Part shown: piece by piece, positions 6,661 to 7,552 of the stretch
How the letters are laid out: every line of letters starts with the position of its first letter
Numbering within the stretch: position 1 is the stretch's first letter
NCBI GenBank assembly: GCA_003168315.1
Contig: PMSP01000092.1
Location: 1 to 7,552 of the forward strand
DNA length: 7,552 bases
Source of the DNA: Opitutaceae bacterium
GTDB lineage: Bacteria; Verrucomicrobiota; Verrucomicrobiia; Opitutales; Opitutaceae
Reading direction: 5' to 3'
Notes under the pieces: model-generated
Databases searched by the model: none
What the model saw: only the letters and a program-made list of their open reading frames with translations
What the model was told of the DNA's origin: nothing
Program-made: the position numbers and the translations under genes

Positions 6661-6661
6661 C
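6640..6661. repeat. Short inverted repeat over the hydrolase stop
   Basis: GAGTTA (6640-6645) pairs with TAACTC (6656-6661) around a 10-base spacer. The stem is only 6 bp and AT-rich, without a T-run after it, so a terminator function is doubtful. It coincides with the composition break. Confidence 0.25.
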
Positions 6662-6756
6662 TTACTCCAAAGCAATTTCCAGATCCGCACCTGCTGCATT
6701 TGCTGTTCGCAAATACGTTTGTAGCATTGGTCCCATTTGTTGTAGCTTCGAATCTG

Positions 6757-7272
6757 ATGCCAACGCTGGCCCAACGCCTGGGTGAAATCGCCCATTACTC
6801 CGTCCTTTTTAGAAAGGCGAAAAAGGCAGGCTTTGAATCGAGCACGGACTTTGTGCGATTGGCTGTGGCTCGAGGCTGCAGGCATTATTCGGGTATTTAC
6901 CCCGAAATTGAAACCGATCCCGGATTTGCCACTATATCCAATGAGGAGCTCGTTGCCTTGCTGCTCTTGGGTTCAAATGAGTTTGAAGGAATGGCCGTTC
7001 GCTGTGCTGCTCAGCTTGCAAGTCGATGCGATATTTTTCTTTTGTCGGAGATTGCGAAGCGTGAACGGGTGTCTCGCCCCCTCGCTTATATTGCCAAGGC
7101 AGGAAGCACGCATGATCCGTTGCGGAAGGATTTTTGGGACAAGCTCCTGGAATTGCTGGGAGCGCAAAAACCCGTTGCCGATGGAATACTTCCCCATTGG
7201 AGCAGGTTTGTTTCCCAGACAGGGGTTACTCGAAATGGCGGCGGAGACGTGCGGTGGCTACATTGCCAATAA
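6757..7272 (+). CDS. Protein of unknown function preceding a DUF6036-like nucleotidyltransferase gene
   Basis: A 171-residue protein I cannot name. It looks mostly helical and soluble. Recognisable stretches are MPTLAQRLGEIAHY at 1-14, a basic RKAKKAGF at 19-26, VARGCRHY at 37-44, SNEELVALLLLGSNEFE at 61-77 and AVRCAAQLASRCD at 80-92. The C-terminus is charged and aromatic. I recall similar proteins directly upstream of DUF6036 genes. The ATG at 6757 is preferred because the protein begins there with a natural helix. The same frame is open upstream past 6646, and TTG at 6700 would add a hydrophobic stretch (FVALVPFVVA); neither start has a clear Shine-Dalgarno sequence. It overlaps the next gene by 19 nt, which suggests one functional pair. 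GC and codon use differ from the central operons. Confidence 0.7.
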   Translation: MPTLAQRLGEIAHYSVLFRKAKKAGFESSTDFVRLAVARGCRHYSGIYPEIETDPGFATISNEELVALLLLGSNEFEGMAVRCAAQLASRCDIFLLSEIAKRERVSRPLAYIAKAGSTHDPLRKDFWDKLLELLGAQKPVADGILPHWSRFVSQTGVTRNGGGDVRWLHCQ

Positions 7273-7552
7273 ATAATCCTCGGCTAATATTACAGGCTCT
7301 GGATTCGCACCTTGAGCGACAAACCCGCGTCGTATTGTTTGGCCGTGCAGCACTTGCTTTGGGTTTCCCCGATTCCGGAGGCCGATTTGGCGCGACGAAG
7401 GATGTGGATGCTATCCTTCCCAACGTCGAAATGGCACAGATTGAATCCGACGACCAATTCTGGAAAGCTATCAGTGATACGAATAAAGGCTTAGAACCGT
7501 CCGGCCTCTATTTGACACACTTGTTTACCGACAAACAGGTGCTTCTCACTCC
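7254..7552 (+). CDS. DUF6036-like nucleotidyltransferase-fold protein, 3' end outside the window
   Basis: Ninety-nine residues are visible before the window ends; no stop is reached. VVLFGRAALALGF at 26-38 corresponds to the early helix-turn motif of minimal nucleotidyltransferases, with GRAA in place of the common GG. ATKDVDAILP at 47-56 carries the D-x-D pair (Asp50, Asp52) expected to bind metal. GLYLTHLFTDKQVLL at 84-98 continues the fold. The GTG start at 7254 has GGAG 7 nt upstream and lies inside the end of the previous gene (19-nt overlap). The fold occurs in antitoxins, in toxins such as AbiEii and MenT, and in antibiotic-modifying enzymes; DUF6036 members have no settled function that I know of. 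Fold assignment is fairly sure; activity is not. Confidence 0.72.
   Translation, partial: MATLPINNPRLILQALDSHLERQTRVVLFGRAALALGFPDSGGRFGATKDVDAILPNVEMAQIESDDQFWKAISDTNKGLEPSGLYLTHLFTDKQVLLT

Noticed and set aside
6655..6885. 76-codon minus-strand frame ending in WKLLWSKS, possibly the tail of another gene
   Set aside because: Most of it is antisense to the start of the 171-residue protein, it has no recognised motif, and it has no ribosome binding site.

Overview
The window is a three-part mosaic. Bases 1 to about 390 have intermediate GC (about 58% counted by hand over 1-360). Bases about 395 to about 6640 are very GC-rich (73-78% in two lines counted by hand). Bases about 6650 to 7552 drop to about 42-52% GC. 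The boundaries fall inside or at the end of genes, so the pieces probably come from different genomes, joined either by assembly or cloning chimerism or by illegitimate recombination. No transposase, integrase, tRNA, rRNA or CRISPR array was seen.

Left piece: the N-terminal two thirds of an exported-looking AlgH/YqgE (UPF0301) family protein. Its signal-peptide-like start resembles acidobacterial members of the family (recalled, not searched). It runs head-on into a 5' fragment of a CbiX-like sirohydrochlorin chelatase gene on the other strand.

Central piece: a minus-strand operon cysH-cysD-cysNC-cobA-(cbiX fragment). Three of its four gene junctions are ATGA start/stop overlaps and the fourth has a 1-nt gap. 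The operon encodes the PAPS route of sulfate assimilation: CysD with the CysN domain makes APS, the fused CysC domain makes PAPS, and CysH reduces PAPS to sulfite. It also holds two siroheme-pathway genes, whose product is the sulfite reductase cofactor. Sulfite reductase and precorrin-2 dehydrogenase are not in the window; the join in cbiX cuts off whatever followed. Across a 259-bp intergenic region a compact plus-strand set diverges: a DUF1697 protein, a VOC/glyoxalase-fold protein and a small alpha/beta hydrolase, spaced 3 nt apart and then overlapping by 4 nt. The source of this piece is a high-GC bacterium. The style of CbiX, the hydrolase and the VOC protein hints at Verrucomicrobiota, but this is a weak guess.

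Right piece: a two-gene overlapping unit, a 171-residue protein of unknown function followed by a DUF6036-like nucleotidyltransferase-fold protein cut off by the window end. This is the least characterised part and the best candidate for an undescribed system, possibly toxin-antitoxin-like. The core operon is ordinary metabolism.
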